Below are positions 50,060 to 58,960 of a DNA stretch of 64,000 nt, in pieces. Made by a program: the position numbers and the translations under genes. This DNA is from an uncultured Dorea sp. (GTDB lineage: Bacteria; Bacillota; Clostridia; Lachnospirales; Lachnospiraceae): assembly GCA_900543415.1 (NCBI GenBank), contig UQRE01000003.1, positions 46,598 through 110,597 of the forward strand, written 5' to 3'. Within the stretch, counting starts at the first letter, position 1. Each line of letters begins with the position of its first letter. The notes below the pieces were generated by a model. The model made no database searches, was not told the origin of the DNA, and saw only the letters and a list, made by a program, of their open reading frames with translations.

Positions 50060-50995
50060 TTATTCTCCGAATCCTTGAAATCTTGTCATGCTTCCATATA
50101 ATTTCTGAATACGTGCATACTCTTCCTTGTCATAAAACGCACAGACACCCTGCCCAAATTCTTTTGCCACTTCTAATACAAAACGAGCTGTCTCTTCTAC
50201 ATCCGTCATATGTGTCGCACCGGTTGCACATCCCGGAACAACGGTTTCTGTAGTAATAGCAACCCCCACCACCGGTGCACTTGTAGCAACAGATGGCTGA
50301 AGAATACTATTAATATGGAACAAATCATTTCCATACGGAGTAATATCCTGTTGTGTCAATGCAAACACCTTTGGACGTCTCCCTGTTGTAATTTCCATCA
50401 AATCCAAAAGGCGTTCACTCACTTTTAAAATATATCCCTCTTTTACAGTCGGTGAAATAAAGAAGCCTCTTTCATTAGCAATTCGATTCCCTTTTGTTGT
50501 ATCGATCGATAAAATGGCATCCATCTCATCTGTAACTTCATCCTGATTCACCTGATACATCTCAACGGGTGACCCCATAAATGCTACTGGTTCATGAGGC
50601 TTTGTCGGCGCATCCGGGCATACATGTGTTGATACAATTACATCGCCTTTCAGACAATCGCCCTTCATCTGCATATCAAGCAGTTTCGCAGCTGCAGACA
50701 GCGCAGCCAAAGCTCCATCTCCATCAGATACAAATCCAACTCTTTCCGGTCTTGCACCTAATCCTCCTAAGCGTCCCAGAATTCCAATTGTCGGCGCATC
50801 TCCACCATTTCTTTTCCCTTGTTCACCGGGAATTACAACTCTTACCATATGAGTTTTCCCTTGTTCTCCCTCTAAAACATGAGTTTCAGCCTGACAGTTC
50901 GGGTTGATTTTTTTCAAATATTCAACTACACGTGAACCATCTGCTTTCTCATCATCTAAAATATCATATAGATCTAACAATTGTTTATAAAGCAT
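50060..50995 (-). CDS. DUF1177 family protein
   Basis: A 311-residue protein of DUF1177, found beside hydantoin or amino-acid racemase and permease genes but without an established activity. Visible features are GGLGARPERVGFVSDGDGALAA, THVCPDAPTKPHEPVAFMGSP and VPGCATGATHMTD, with conserved Asp/His that look like metal or peptidase-type residues. I start it at 50995, since AGGAGG lies seven bases upstream. It follows the permease by ten bases. Confidence 0.85.
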   Translation of the reverse strand: MLYKQLLDLYDILDDEKADGSRVVEYLKKINPNCQAETHVLEGEQGKTHMVRVVIPGEQGKRNGGDAPTIGILGRLGGLGARPERVGFVSDGDGALAALSAAAKLLDMQMKGDCLKGDVIVSTHVCPDAPTKPHEPVAFMGSPVEMYQVNQDEVTDEMDAILSIDTTKGNRIANERGFFISPTVKEGYILKVSERLLDLMEITTGRRPKVFALTQQDITPYGNDLFHINSILQPSVATSAPVVGVAITTETVVPGCATGATHMTDVEETARFVLEVAKEFGQGVCAFYDKEEYARIQKLYGSMTRFQGFGE

Positions 50996-51005
50996 TTTTC
51001 TCCTC

Positions 51006-52355
51006 CTACTCAACACTCTTCTTATTAAACACAGGATATAATACACAGTTCAAAATAAAGGCTACGATAATTCCCACAACAGGAATCGGCACATTCTCAG
51101 AAAGTTTAACCATGAATGGTACTCCAAATCCTGTCGGCGGATTTGACATGGTAAGTCCCACCACTGCAGCAATGCCCCAAGCAATCATAGCATTCCATTT
51201 CCAATTTGGAAGCTTATTTTCTTGAATCAGTTTAAAGTCGTAGCCCGCTTTATTTAAAATAAAGAAATCCGATACAATTACACCTGCTACTGCCGGAATC
51301 GTGGATGTTAGGATCGTCAAAAAATTCATATAGTATTTCTGCACGCCGATTGCAGAAATAACCGTACTAACAAGACCTACGATCAAAGTCAGTTTCCAAC
51401 GGACATATGGGAACTTTCCATTAATCGCATTTGATAACCCAAGAACAGAAGAATACAAGTTATTATCATTTGTCGTCCACTGAGCAAGGATTAGAACAAT
51501 AGCTGCAATTATGCCCAGTCCAAGCTGAGCGATCATTACCTCCACAATGTTCCAGTTCTGGAAAGCATATGTAAACAATGCTCCGAGGAATAAGATTGGA
51601 AGATATCCAATAAAATATCCAAGTAAACAACCAATCACAGAATCTTTTGGTCTCTTAGAATATCTTGTAAAATCTGATACAATTGTAACACCTACCGCAA
51701 AGTTCCCTACTACTGCAGCCACACCAACTGTCAGCGGAATTGCAGCTTCTACCGGACCGGAAGATACGATTTCAGAAAAAGGCACTTGTTTTAAAGTAAG
51801 CGCTACTGCCACAATCGAAAGAATAAACAGTAACGGAACTGCTACATTAGAAAGCATTTTAATTCCTTTGTAACCGATAATCGCTGTCAGCATCATCGCC
51901 AATGCTCCTAATACTGTAAAGAGCGTCTGCGGCAATTCTGGTCCTCCGGTTTCTTTTACTAATGTAACTACCGTATTACCAAACAAATCTGCTTGAAACG
52001 CAAACCAACCAAAGTTAGAAAGTGCCAGAATCAAGCCAAAAATTCTCGCTCCATTTGTTCCAAAACAAAATCTTGATCCCATAGAAGAAGACAAGTGTGT
52101 CTTCGCTCCTACAATACCAACTGTCGCTGCAATAATAGTCAAAATAACAGCTCCAAGTATTGCCGCAATAACCATATCCTTAAATCCAAGTCCATTCGCT
52201 AAGATTCCGCCTGTTGAAATCGCTGCCAAACAGAATCCACAGCCAATCCATACAGCTCCTTGACTTAGCCAAGACATATGCACCTCCTCTGGCACAGGGG
52301 TTGCTTCATAATCATTAAACTGTTCTTCTACATTTTTGTTCTTTTTCGCACTCAT
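51006..52355 (-). CDS. NCS1-family nucleobase/hydantoin permease (CodB-like)
   Basis: A twelve-helix transporter of 449 residues. NCS1 features include the N-terminal WLSQGAVWIGCGFCLAAIS, GSRFCFGTNGARIFGL and NFGWFAFQAD. CodB-type members import cytosine, others import purines, allantoin or hydantoins; the substrate here is probably the compound degraded by the adjacent amidohydrolase. It lies 18 bases after that gene. Confidence 0.88.
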   Translation of the reverse strand: MSAKKNKNVEEQFNDYEATPVPEEVHMSWLSQGAVWIGCGFCLAAISTGGILANGLGFKDMVIAAILGAVILTIIAATVGIVGAKTHLSSSMGSRFCFGTNGARIFGLILALSNFGWFAFQADLFGNTVVTLVKETGGPELPQTLFTVLGALAMMLTAIIGYKGIKMLSNVAVPLLFILSIVAVALTLKQVPFSEIVSSGPVEAAIPLTVGVAAVVGNFAVGVTIVSDFTRYSKRPKDSVIGCLLGYFIGYLPILFLGALFTYAFQNWNIVEVMIAQLGLGIIAAIVLILAQWTTNDNNLYSSVLGLSNAINGKFPYVRWKLTLIVGLVSTVISAIGVQKYYMNFLTILTSTIPAVAGVIVSDFFILNKAGYDFKLIQENKLPNWKWNAMIAWGIAAVVGLTMSNPPTGFGVPFMVKLSENVPIPVVGIIVAFILNCVLYPVFNKKSVE

Positions 52356-52373
52356 TTTATCATCTCTCCTGTT

Positions 52374-53201
52374 TTAGTATTCTGTATATTCTGATAACAA
52401 TTTATAGCTGTCCGGTCTTCTGTCTTTTAAATAATGAATATCAAGACGAGCCTTTGTCAATTGATCTAAATCAATCTCTGCATAGACAATTTCTTCTTTT
52501 TCTTCCTTGCTCTCTGCAATGATCCTGCCTCTCCAATCAGCCACCTTACTATTTCCAAACATATACAGATCATCTTCATGCCCAAAGCGGTTTACACCCG
52601 CTACATAAAGCGTATTTTCCAATGCTCTTTGCGGAATATTTAGTTTCCACATATCCCAGTCCTGAATTCTCCATGCACTTGGCATAAAGATCAGTTCTGC
52701 TCCCTTCAGCGTAAGGATTCTGGCAGTTTCCGGAAATCCGGCATCATAACAAATCATCACACCTATTTTTCCATACTTTGTATCAAACACAGGAATGTCT
52801 TCTCCTGCATGGAAATAATAACGTTCTGCCGCCCACAAATGGTGCTTGGAGTAATCTCCCAAAACAACACCTTCATCATCAATCACCACTGCTGCATTGT
52901 AAAATACACCTTTTACTTTTTTCTCCAAAGTAATCGGTGCTATCACATAACACGCACATTCTTTTGCAACTTTTTGAAGCCTTGTAATCGTATGACCATC
53001 AATGGTTTCTCCGCAATTATGAAATCCATCACCAATCAGTTGAAAGTTATAGCCCGTATTAAACATTTCCGGAAAACAAACGATTTTTGCTCCTTTCGCT
53101 GCGGATTCTCGTACCATCTCAACTGCTCGATCTGCATTTTTTTGAAGATCGCCAAGCACACTCTGATATTGTACAAGAGCAATTTTAAACTGTCTTTCCA
53201 T
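52374..53201 (-). CDS. Nitrilase-superfamily C-N hydrolase
   Basis: A 275-residue amidohydrolase with the catalytic triad visible: Glu in FPEMFNTGY, Lys in YSKHHLW and Cys in VMICYDAGFPE. Related enzymes hydrolyse N-carbamoyl compounds (N-carbamoylputrescine, beta-ureidopropionate, N-carbamoyl amino acids) to NH3, CO2 and an amine. The start is set at 53201, where AAGGAGG lies eight to ten bases upstream. Together with a PucR regulator, an NCS1 permease and a racemase remnant it suggests use of hydantoin- or ureide-like nitrogen sources. Confidence 0.85.
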   Translation of the reverse strand: MERQFKIALVQYQSVLGDLQKNADRAVEMVRESAAKGAKIVCFPEMFNTGYNFQLIGDGFHNCGETIDGHTITRLQKVAKECACYVIAPITLEKKVKGVFYNAAVVIDDEGVVLGDYSKHHLWAAERYYFHAGEDIPVFDTKYGKIGVMICYDAGFPETARILTLKGAELIFMPSAWRIQDWDMWKLNIPQRALENTLYVAGVNRFGHEDDLYMFGNSKVADWRGRIIAESKEEKEEIVYAEIDLDQLTKARLDIHYLKDRRPDSYKLLSEYTEY

Positions 53202-53243
53202 GATCTTCTCCTCCTTCACAATCATTCCATTTCTATTTTCAAC

Positions 53244-53252
53244 ATTATATCA
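53244..53252 (-). promoter_or_regulatory. Extended -10 promoter of the amidohydrolase operon
   Basis: TGA-TATAAT on the minus strand (TATAAT at 53249-53244), about 45 bases before the start codon, with no good -35. A weak -35 fits a promoter that needs an activator such as the adjacent PucR-family protein. Confidence 0.62.
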
Positions 53253-53287
53253 TCTCTTTCTTTTTCATACGAGATTCACCATGCACG

Positions 53288-53315
53288 AAAAAAGGCGCAG
53301 CAAACGCTGCACCTT
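53288..53315 (-). terminator. Terminator of the pucR-type gene
   Basis: A 10-bp stem with one G-U pair (AAGGTGCAGC / GCTGCGCCTT on the minus strand) and a four-base loop, followed by TTTT. It separates the regulator transcript from the downstream operon's promoter. Confidence 0.85.
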
Positions 53316-53341
53316 GCACATTTAATATTAAGTAAATACTT

Positions 53342-54586
53342 TTATTTTTTCTTTAACATGGGCATTCCGCCCACATATGGTCGTATTTGTAACGCGATAC
53401 CAAGCTGAAGTAACTGATTTCCATCTGACAAATCTACCCCTGTCAACATTTCAATTTTTTGAAGTCTACGAAGCAATGTATTTCTATGTAAAAAAAGTGC
53501 TTCTGCCGCCTTCGTCCGGATTCCCATATTCTCTATCAAAACTTGCAGAGTATGCACCAATTCTGTGCGGTGAAAAGCATCGTATTCCTCCAGTGCACCC
53601 AAATATTTTTGAACAAACTTCTGTAAATATGGATTCCCTCCATCTTTTCGAATCGCACGTTCCAATAATACCTCCGACAAACATGCGTATCCTTCATTCC
53701 GTTTCCCAATTCTGCAAATCTCAATTACATCTGCTGCACATTCATGAGCATGCCTTATTTCCAAATATGAATCGACTTCCTCAACAATTCCTGCTGTCAC
53801 AATCATACCAACTCCTGCTTGAACAGCATCTTTCATACTCTTAACAAGTTCTTTCAACGCTTCTGCTTCTTGCTGTCCCTGCAAAACACAGGAAAAACTA
53901 TCACTTCTTCCAACTAAGACTCCCGTATATCCATTTTTCTCTAAAACTCTTCTGAGTATTTTTTCCGTACGCTGCTTAATTTCCAAAATTTCCGCTTCTG
54001 TCATATTTTCCACTTGTTCACGAAATCCATCCATATCCAGCACAAACAAGCTAAACGGCGGCTGCGGCCACTTCAAAAATTTTGCACGATAAAACGCCTC
54101 TTTCTCCGATGGAATAATTCCAAGAACAAGCTCCATATATAAATTCGCCTGCTGATGCCACAACTGCTCACCCGAAAGTTCCCGCGAAGAACTTTGAAGT
54201 TCTCCCGCTATCACCCGTCTCACAAGAGGCTCTGTAAGACTAATCGTTGGCATTTCTACCGGCATTTCAAAAATAGGAATTTCCAATTCTTCTGCCCGTT
54301 CCAATACTCCCCGAGAGATTTCTCCGATAAATCGAGTTTTCAAAGCCAGACCACTGCCCTCTTTCTCTGCCAGTGCTTCTACGACTTGAACTAATGCCTC
54401 ACTATTATCTTTTAAAGCATATCCCGTTGTTACCAGAAATTCTCCCCGTTGGAGCCATTGACTAATATCCGGTATTTCCATTGAGTCCACGCATCGGATT
54501 ACTCGATTCAATCCTTTTTCTCCTGCCAACAATCTGCATTCCTTCAACCCTCCGAAGGTACGCGCCTCGTTAACCGTTAACTGCAT
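53342..54586 (-). CDS. PucR-family transcriptional regulator
   Basis: The N-terminal PucR sensor domain (about 1-125, with GLNRVIRCVDSMEIPDI and GEFLVTTGYAL) is followed by a GGDEF-like middle region and a C-terminal HTH_30 domain (RTELVHTLQVLIENMGIRTK; FLHRNTLLRRLQKIEMLTGV). Relatives activate purine or ureide catabolism when the substrate is present. The 414 residues are normal. It lies just upstream of the nitrilase, permease and DUF1177 genes and most likely controls them. Confidence 0.92.
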   Translation of the reverse strand: MQLTVNEARTFGGLKECRLLAGEKGLNRVIRCVDSMEIPDISQWLQRGEFLVTTGYALKDNSEALVQVVEALAEKEGSGLALKTRFIGEISRGVLERAEELEIPIFEMPVEMPTISLTEPLVRRVIAGELQSSSRELSGEQLWHQQANLYMELVLGIIPSEKEAFYRAKFLKWPQPPFSLFVLDMDGFREQVENMTEAEILEIKQRTEKILRRVLEKNGYTGVLVGRSDSFSCVLQGQQEAEALKELVKSMKDAVQAGVGMIVTAGIVEEVDSYLEIRHAHECAADVIEICRIGKRNEGYACLSEVLLERAIRKDGGNPYLQKFVQKYLGALEEYDAFHRTELVHTLQVLIENMGIRTKAAEALFLHRNTLLRRLQKIEMLTGVDLSDGNQLLQLGIALQIRPYVGGMPMLKKK

Positions 54587-54652
54587 CTTCTTCCTTTCCT
54601 CCTATTGCCTTCCTAATATGAATAAGTACAAGGAAATCAACTAGTTTCTCTC

Positions 54653-56170
54653 CTAAATCGCAGCAGCCTGTGCAATTGCCGCATTAATCTTATCTTTATC
54701 CTGTGTTGCAACCGCATTTTTTACAAGCGCTGATGCCTCCGGGTTATCGGACTTAGTTCCCACCTCAATGATCTGGTCTGATTTTTTATAATAGCTGTCA
54801 TTGATCTGCTCTTTTCCAACTTCCTCCCCATCTTCGTAGATTACTTTCCAAAGCCTTGCTGTCTTACCGATATGTGGACTTCCTGTATATTCCATACTTC
54901 CGATGGCTGCTTCTGAATTGGTTTTATAAGTTACAGAATATTCTTCGGTCTTGGTTGTCTCACTCACCAGCTTAATTTTCCTGTTTTCCGGTCTTGTCTC
55001 TTTTCCGTAAATGGCAAAAGTAAGCTGATTATTATCATCGATTTCACCGTGGATATAAATCGGTGTATCGTAATTATTCTTAAATTTAAGATCTTTTGTA
55101 TCTCCTGCGATCGCAGCGTCTCTTGACGGCTCCACATAATTGATCAGCATAGAGTGCGGGTAACGCTTCGTAATCTCCACTTCCGAATAGAGCAACGCAT
55201 TATAAAGCGTAGTTGATACCTGACAGATTCCTCCCCCGTAACTGTCCACGACTTGTCCATTTTCGTAAGAACCTGCCGGAACATATCCGTGTTCTTCATC
55301 ATACGGTGCCGTCAGATCATGTACCGACGCTTCCTCTCCCGGCATCAGCACTGTCCCATTTAACATCTCTGCTCCTGTTTTCAGATTCTTCCAGCGTTCG
55401 CCGCCGCCTGCATCTGTTGAAAAACTTCCCAATTCATCTGTAACACTTTCAAGATCCTTCTCTTTTACCTTAGGCTTTTCTTGCTTCATAACCATTTTGA
55501 TTGAGAAATCTTTATGTTTCCACTTTGTATTCAGATACTCTTCCAGAACCTCTATAGATTTCGTTATATCTACCGTTTTTCCTTCCTTAGCCTTCGTGAT
55601 CGTCGGCTTAGAATCCTTGATTGTTATGGACGCGTCCACTGCATGTGCCGCAAGCGGAACCGCCTTTTCTTTTAATGTAGCTTTTGCAGCTTTATCCTTG
55701 ATATCAATATTTTTTTCAAAAACCACTTTTTCCTTTTTTAACTTTCGAAGCTTAGAATACCGACTGAATACGCTTCCCTTTTTTCCGTAATCTACAGCTT
55801 TTTGTGCTACTTTTTCAACCTTACCGTAATTAAGACCTAATTCCTCCAGCGTGACTTCCACACTTTTTTTCTGCACTTTTAATGTAACTTTTGTCTCTCT
55901 GTCTTTTTTCAAATGCTTTTCAAGTTCTTTAACAGCCTTATCCTTTGTCATTCCAGACACATTCACAGAACCTATGTAAATATTATCACAAATCTTATTT
56001 TGAGGATATTTTGACACAGAACGATAAAGCAGGAAATAAGAAATGCCCCAAACCAATAAAATACACACCAAAATAAAACCGAAAAGAACTTGTCTCCTTC
56101 TTTTCCGCCTCAAAGCTGTTCTTTTTGCACTTCTCATATTTCTTCGCCTTTTTATTTGCTGTACCGCCAT
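54653..56170 (-). CDS. VanW-family membrane-anchored protein
   Basis: A basic N-terminus, one membrane helix (about 29-50), two PG_binding_4-type repeats (about 70-240) and a VanW domain (about 265-400) with the hallmark DSYGGGICQVSTTLYNALL, then a G5/YabE-like end. Its role at the cell wall is not defined in the family. The start may be 56170 or the ATG at 56137 (494 residues), which has AAGGCG before it. VanW here is a common chromosomal protein, not evidence of vancomycin resistance. Confidence 0.86.
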   Translation of the reverse strand: MAVQQIKRRRNMRSAKRTALRRKRRRQVLFGFILVCILLVWGISYFLLYRSVSKYPQNKICDNIYIGSVNVSGMTKDKAVKELEKHLKKDRETKVTLKVQKKSVEVTLEELGLNYGKVEKVAQKAVDYGKKGSVFSRYSKLRKLKKEKVVFEKNIDIKDKAAKATLKEKAVPLAAHAVDASITIKDSKPTITKAKEGKTVDITKSIEVLEEYLNTKWKHKDFSIKMVMKQEKPKVKEKDLESVTDELGSFSTDAGGGERWKNLKTGAEMLNGTVLMPGEEASVHDLTAPYDEEHGYVPAGSYENGQVVDSYGGGICQVSTTLYNALLYSEVEITKRYPHSMLINYVEPSRDAAIAGDTKDLKFKNNYDTPIYIHGEIDDNNQLTFAIYGKETRPENRKIKLVSETTKTEEYSVTYKTNSEAAIGSMEYTGSPHIGKTARLWKVIYEDGEEVGKEQINDSYYKKSDQIIEVGTKSDNPEASALVKNAVATQDKDKINAAIAQAAAI

Positions 56171-56209
56171 CCCTGTTCCTGCTGCCCCTTCTATTCCTCT
56201 GTTTTCTCC

Positions 56210-56314
56210 TTAGACCATCATCGCCGGAATGACCGCTGTCGCAACCATCGCAACAATGACAACCATAATTACAATTGCAACGATTTTTCTTACCTTTTTG
56301 TTGTTAAAATCCAT
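56210..56314 (-). CDS. 34-residue single-helix membrane peptide
   Basis: A short ORF starting with ATG (56314-56312), GAGGG seven bases upstream, reading MDFNNKKVRKIVAIVIMV and then a further 16 mostly hydrophobic residues to a TAA. A basic N-terminus followed by a 24-residue hydrophobic helix predicts an inner-membrane micropeptide with its N-terminus in the cytoplasm. It lies between the radical SAM and VanW genes in the same direction. Similar tiny hydrophobic peptides are common in Lachnospiraceae, without known function. Confidence 0.65.
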   Translation of the reverse strand: MDFNNKKVRKIVAIVIMVVIVAMVATAVIPAMMV

Positions 56315-56396
56315 TTTCTATCCCTCTTTTCGATACACCATATTTTATACTTTTTATTGCCTTTTTGCAACAATCACTATCCGGAAATTCCGTTCT

Positions 56397-58124
56397 TTAT
56401 GTCATAAATGGAAGCTCTACTGTACGTGCGTCATCATTCAATGGATTCCTTTTTCGATAATCAAAAAGCACCGTTTTTCCAAGAATCGGAAATGTTTCCA
56501 GATGAGTCATTTTTCTCATTTGGTTTTTATCATATTGCTCATAATCATCTAAGTATTTCCGCTCTTTTTCTTCCGTCATATAAAAATTTCTCACTGCTTC
56601 TTTCGAATGCTTAACTTCTCCGGCAAAATCCGGACGTGTCTTAGCATTTTCCCGGAGATAATAATCATATGTTAGAAGTTCCCGGAAATATTCTTGTTTC
56701 TCCCGACACTTTCTCGTTACAAACTCTAACAATATCTCATACCTTGCACTTCTTTTATGTTGTATGTTGTGAAGCCCCTGCTCTTTATAATAAGCCCAGA
56801 TATCTTCATACATGATAAACGGTGAATCATATTCTTTTTCCAGTGCATCTATTGTATATTCGAACTGATGGCTGTTGTAATATACCTCAACCATTTCTTC
56901 AATCCCTTTCAGACGAAGCACTTCCTCATAAGATAACCAGTTAGTGTATAATACTTCGTATGGCGGCTGACTCTGATAGACCAATCCGTAGTCTTTTTTC
57001 TTTTCCTCCATATAAGAACCTTTTAACACCTTCAAAAAACCAAGCTGAAGCTGCTGCGGATACATATGATATACTTCGTCAAATGAATGTGCAAAACTTT
57101 CCAGATCCTCATAAGGAAGCCCCGCAATCAAGTCCAAATGCTGGTGAATATTTCCAAAACTCCTTACCCTGCTGACAATCCCTTTTAGTTTCTTAAGATC
57201 CATGGTTCTTTTAATTTCACGTATTGTATCGGGATTCACGGACTGCACGCCGATTTCCAACTGGATGAGTCCCGGACGCATCTGCTTCATTAAACGAAGT
57301 TCTTCTTCATTTAACAGATCTGCGGATATTTCAAAATGAAAATTTGTCACTCCATTATCATGTTCCAACAGATAGTTCCAGATTGCGATCGCATGCTGGT
57401 GATTGCAATTAAATGTACGGTCAACAAATTTCACCTGCGGTACTCTGTGATCGAGGAAAAATTGAAGTTCTTTCTTCACCAATTCTATATCGCGAAACCT
57501 CAGCTTCTTATCTACCGAAGACAGACAATAGCTGCAGGAAAACGGACACCCCCTGCTTGTCTCATAATATATGATCTTGTGTTCAAATTCTGCCATATCT
57601 TCATAGACAAAAGGCACTTTACTTAAGTCCATCGGCATGCGCCATTCATTTTCCGCTATTTCTCCGTTATCCTTTCTGAAAGTAATTCCTTTTATCCCTG
57701 CAAGAGAGCGCTCATCCGCCCTTTTCTCTTCGTACAGACGTGTTAATTCTGCAAAGGTTTCTTCTCCTTCGCCTTTCATCACCCCTGTAACCGACGGAAG
57801 CCTTTTCAGAACATCTGCCGAATCGTACGATACTTCCGGACCGCCTACCCATATAGGTATGTCCCTTCTTAATTTCTTTATTTCTTCTGCCAGCCGCTCT
57901 ACATATGAAAGATTCCAGATATAACAGGACAGGCAAAGTACATCCGGTTTCCTCTCATAGATATCCATCATAATATGGTCCAGTTGCTGATTGATCGTGT
58001 ACTCTGCAATTTCTATCTCGACATCTTCCGGCGTAGCTTGTTTCAGCGCATAAGCCTTCAGTACGTACACTGCCAGATTAGAATGAATATATTTCGAATT
58101 TATCGCAGTCAGTAATATTTTCAT
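56397..58124 (-). CDS. B12-binding-domain radical SAM protein (DUF4080 type)
   Basis: The N-terminal cobalamin-binding-like Rossmann domain (about 1-135, TAINSKYIHSNLAVYVLK; VWVGGPEVS-type segment) leads into a radical SAM core with the 4Fe-4S motif RGCPFSCSYC, then a C-terminal DUF4080 region. It starts at 58124 (575 residues), since GGAGG precedes MKILLTAIN. The canonical B12 motif (DxHxxG) is not seen, so cobalamin use is uncertain. The substrate is unknown. Confidence 0.87.
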   Translation of the reverse strand: MKILLTAINSKYIHSNLAVYVLKAYALKQATPEDVEIEIAEYTINQQLDHIMMDIYERKPDVLCLSCYIWNLSYVERLAEEIKKLRRDIPIWVGGPEVSYDSADVLKRLPSVTGVMKGEGEETFAELTRLYEEKRADERSLAGIKGITFRKDNGEIAENEWRMPMDLSKVPFVYEDMAEFEHKIIYYETSRGCPFSCSYCLSSVDKKLRFRDIELVKKELQFFLDHRVPQVKFVDRTFNCNHQHAIAIWNYLLEHDNGVTNFHFEISADLLNEEELRLMKQMRPGLIQLEIGVQSVNPDTIREIKRTMDLKKLKGIVSRVRSFGNIHQHLDLIAGLPYEDLESFAHSFDEVYHMYPQQLQLGFLKVLKGSYMEEKKKDYGLVYQSQPPYEVLYTNWLSYEEVLRLKGIEEMVEVYYNSHQFEYTIDALEKEYDSPFIMYEDIWAYYKEQGLHNIQHKRSARYEILLEFVTRKCREKQEYFRELLTYDYYLRENAKTRPDFAGEVKHSKEAVRNFYMTEEKERKYLDDYEQYDKNQMRKMTHLETFPILGKTVLFDYRKRNPLNDDARTVELPFMT

Positions 58125-58151
58125 AATTTCCTCCAGTTTTTCAATCCCCCA

Positions 58152-58180
58152 TTGACATTTCTGCCAAAACACGATAAAAT
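58152..58180 (+). promoter_or_regulatory. Strong promoter of the SRP RNA gene
   Basis: Consensus TTGACA (58152-58157), exactly 17 bases, then TAAAAT (58175-58180). The RNA is expected to begin about 58187. Confidence 0.9.
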
Positions 58181-58186
58181 ATAGAC

Positions 58187-58450
58187 TCGTGCAGCTGGGG
58201 TGTTAGCGGTACCTTGAACCTGCAATCCGCTATAGCAGGGGTGATATTGCGCAGAGGGCATTGTCTTGCAGGGCTGCCCTTGACAAGTGGCGTTGATGAC
58301 TGGGTCTTACGCGACGGAAATCTGTGAACCGTGTCAGGTCGGGAACGAAGCAGCACTAAGCAGAATCTTCCGGGTGCCGTAAGGGCGCCTGGTCTGAGTT
58401 AACTGTCAAGGTAACGTCTGTGAGCACTTGTTCGAAGCGCAATGCACGTT
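58187..58450 (+). ncRNA. ffs: Signal recognition particle RNA, large Gram-positive type
   Basis: The S-domain apical motif GTCAGGTCGGGAACGAAGC (58333-58351) is the Ffh-binding site. The flanking ends CGTGCA and TGCACG close the molecule, and the 5' region GGGGTGTTAGCGGTACC matches the Alu domain of Firmicute SRP RNA. About 264 nucleotides is the expected size. It is transcribed opposite to its neighbours and ends at a T-run after 58450. Confidence 0.93.
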
Positions 58451-58489
58451 TTTTTATAACTATTCAGCTGTATGCCGGATAGTTTTTTT
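58450..58489 (+). terminator. Termination region of the SRP RNA with overlapping hairpin
   Basis: A seven-T run (58449-58455) directly follows the closing stem of the RNA. A second hairpin (58458-58484, stem of 10 pairs with one mismatch) plus seven T (58483-58489) follows. The second hairpin includes the tadA stop codon and shares TAACTATTCAGCT with the repeat element at 20030. Confidence 0.75.
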
Positions 58490-58948
58490 CTTTTTTTCGC
58501 GCAATTCCTTAAAAAATGCTTTCATCATCTGACTGCATTCCTCTCCAAGTACCCCGGTCGTAAGTTCCACCTGATGATTAAACTCCGGCACATTCAGCAG
58601 ATTTAAAATAGAGCCGGCGCAGCCTGCTTTCGGATTCATACAGCCTACGACAACTCTATCCATGCGCGACTGAACGATTGCACCGGAGCACATCTGACAC
58701 GGCTCCAATGTAACATACATCGTACAACCTTCCAGTCTCCAATCATCCATTTTCTTACTGGCTTTTCGAATTGCCTGAAGCTCTGCATGCGCCAGTGTAT
58801 TTCTGTCGATGGTTCTCCGATTATATCCCCGTCCAATAATTTTATCTTCATATACGATCACACATCCGATTGGCACTTCGCCTATTGCATATGCTTTTTT
58901 CGCCTGCTTAATCGCTTCCTTCATATACTTCTCATCTGTATTTACCAT
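58460..58948 (-). CDS. tadA: tRNA-specific adenosine-34 deaminase
   Basis: It deaminates A34 to inosine in tRNA-Arg(ACG). The zinc site and catalytic glutamate are in NTLAHAELQAI, and the PCxxC motif in LEPCQMCSGAIVQSRM. At 162 residues it is normal length. It lies 12 bases after the DUF6128 gene and converges with the SRP RNA, in the usual tadA-ffs neighbourhood of Firmicutes but with the RNA inverted. Confidence 0.95.
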   Translation of the reverse strand: MVNTDEKYMKEAIKQAKKAYAIGEVPIGCVIVYEDKIIGRGYNRRTIDRNTLAHAELQAIRKASKKMDDWRLEGCTMYVTLEPCQMCSGAIVQSRMDRVVVGCMNPKAGCAGSILNLLNVPEFNHQVELTTGVLGEECSQMMKAFFKELREKKKKTIRHTAE

Positions 58949-58960
58949 AAATCTACTCCA

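Noticed and set aside
58141..58356. 71-residue minus-strand ORF over the SRP RNA
   Set aside because: The plus-strand RNA with its promoter and SRP motif explains the sequence.
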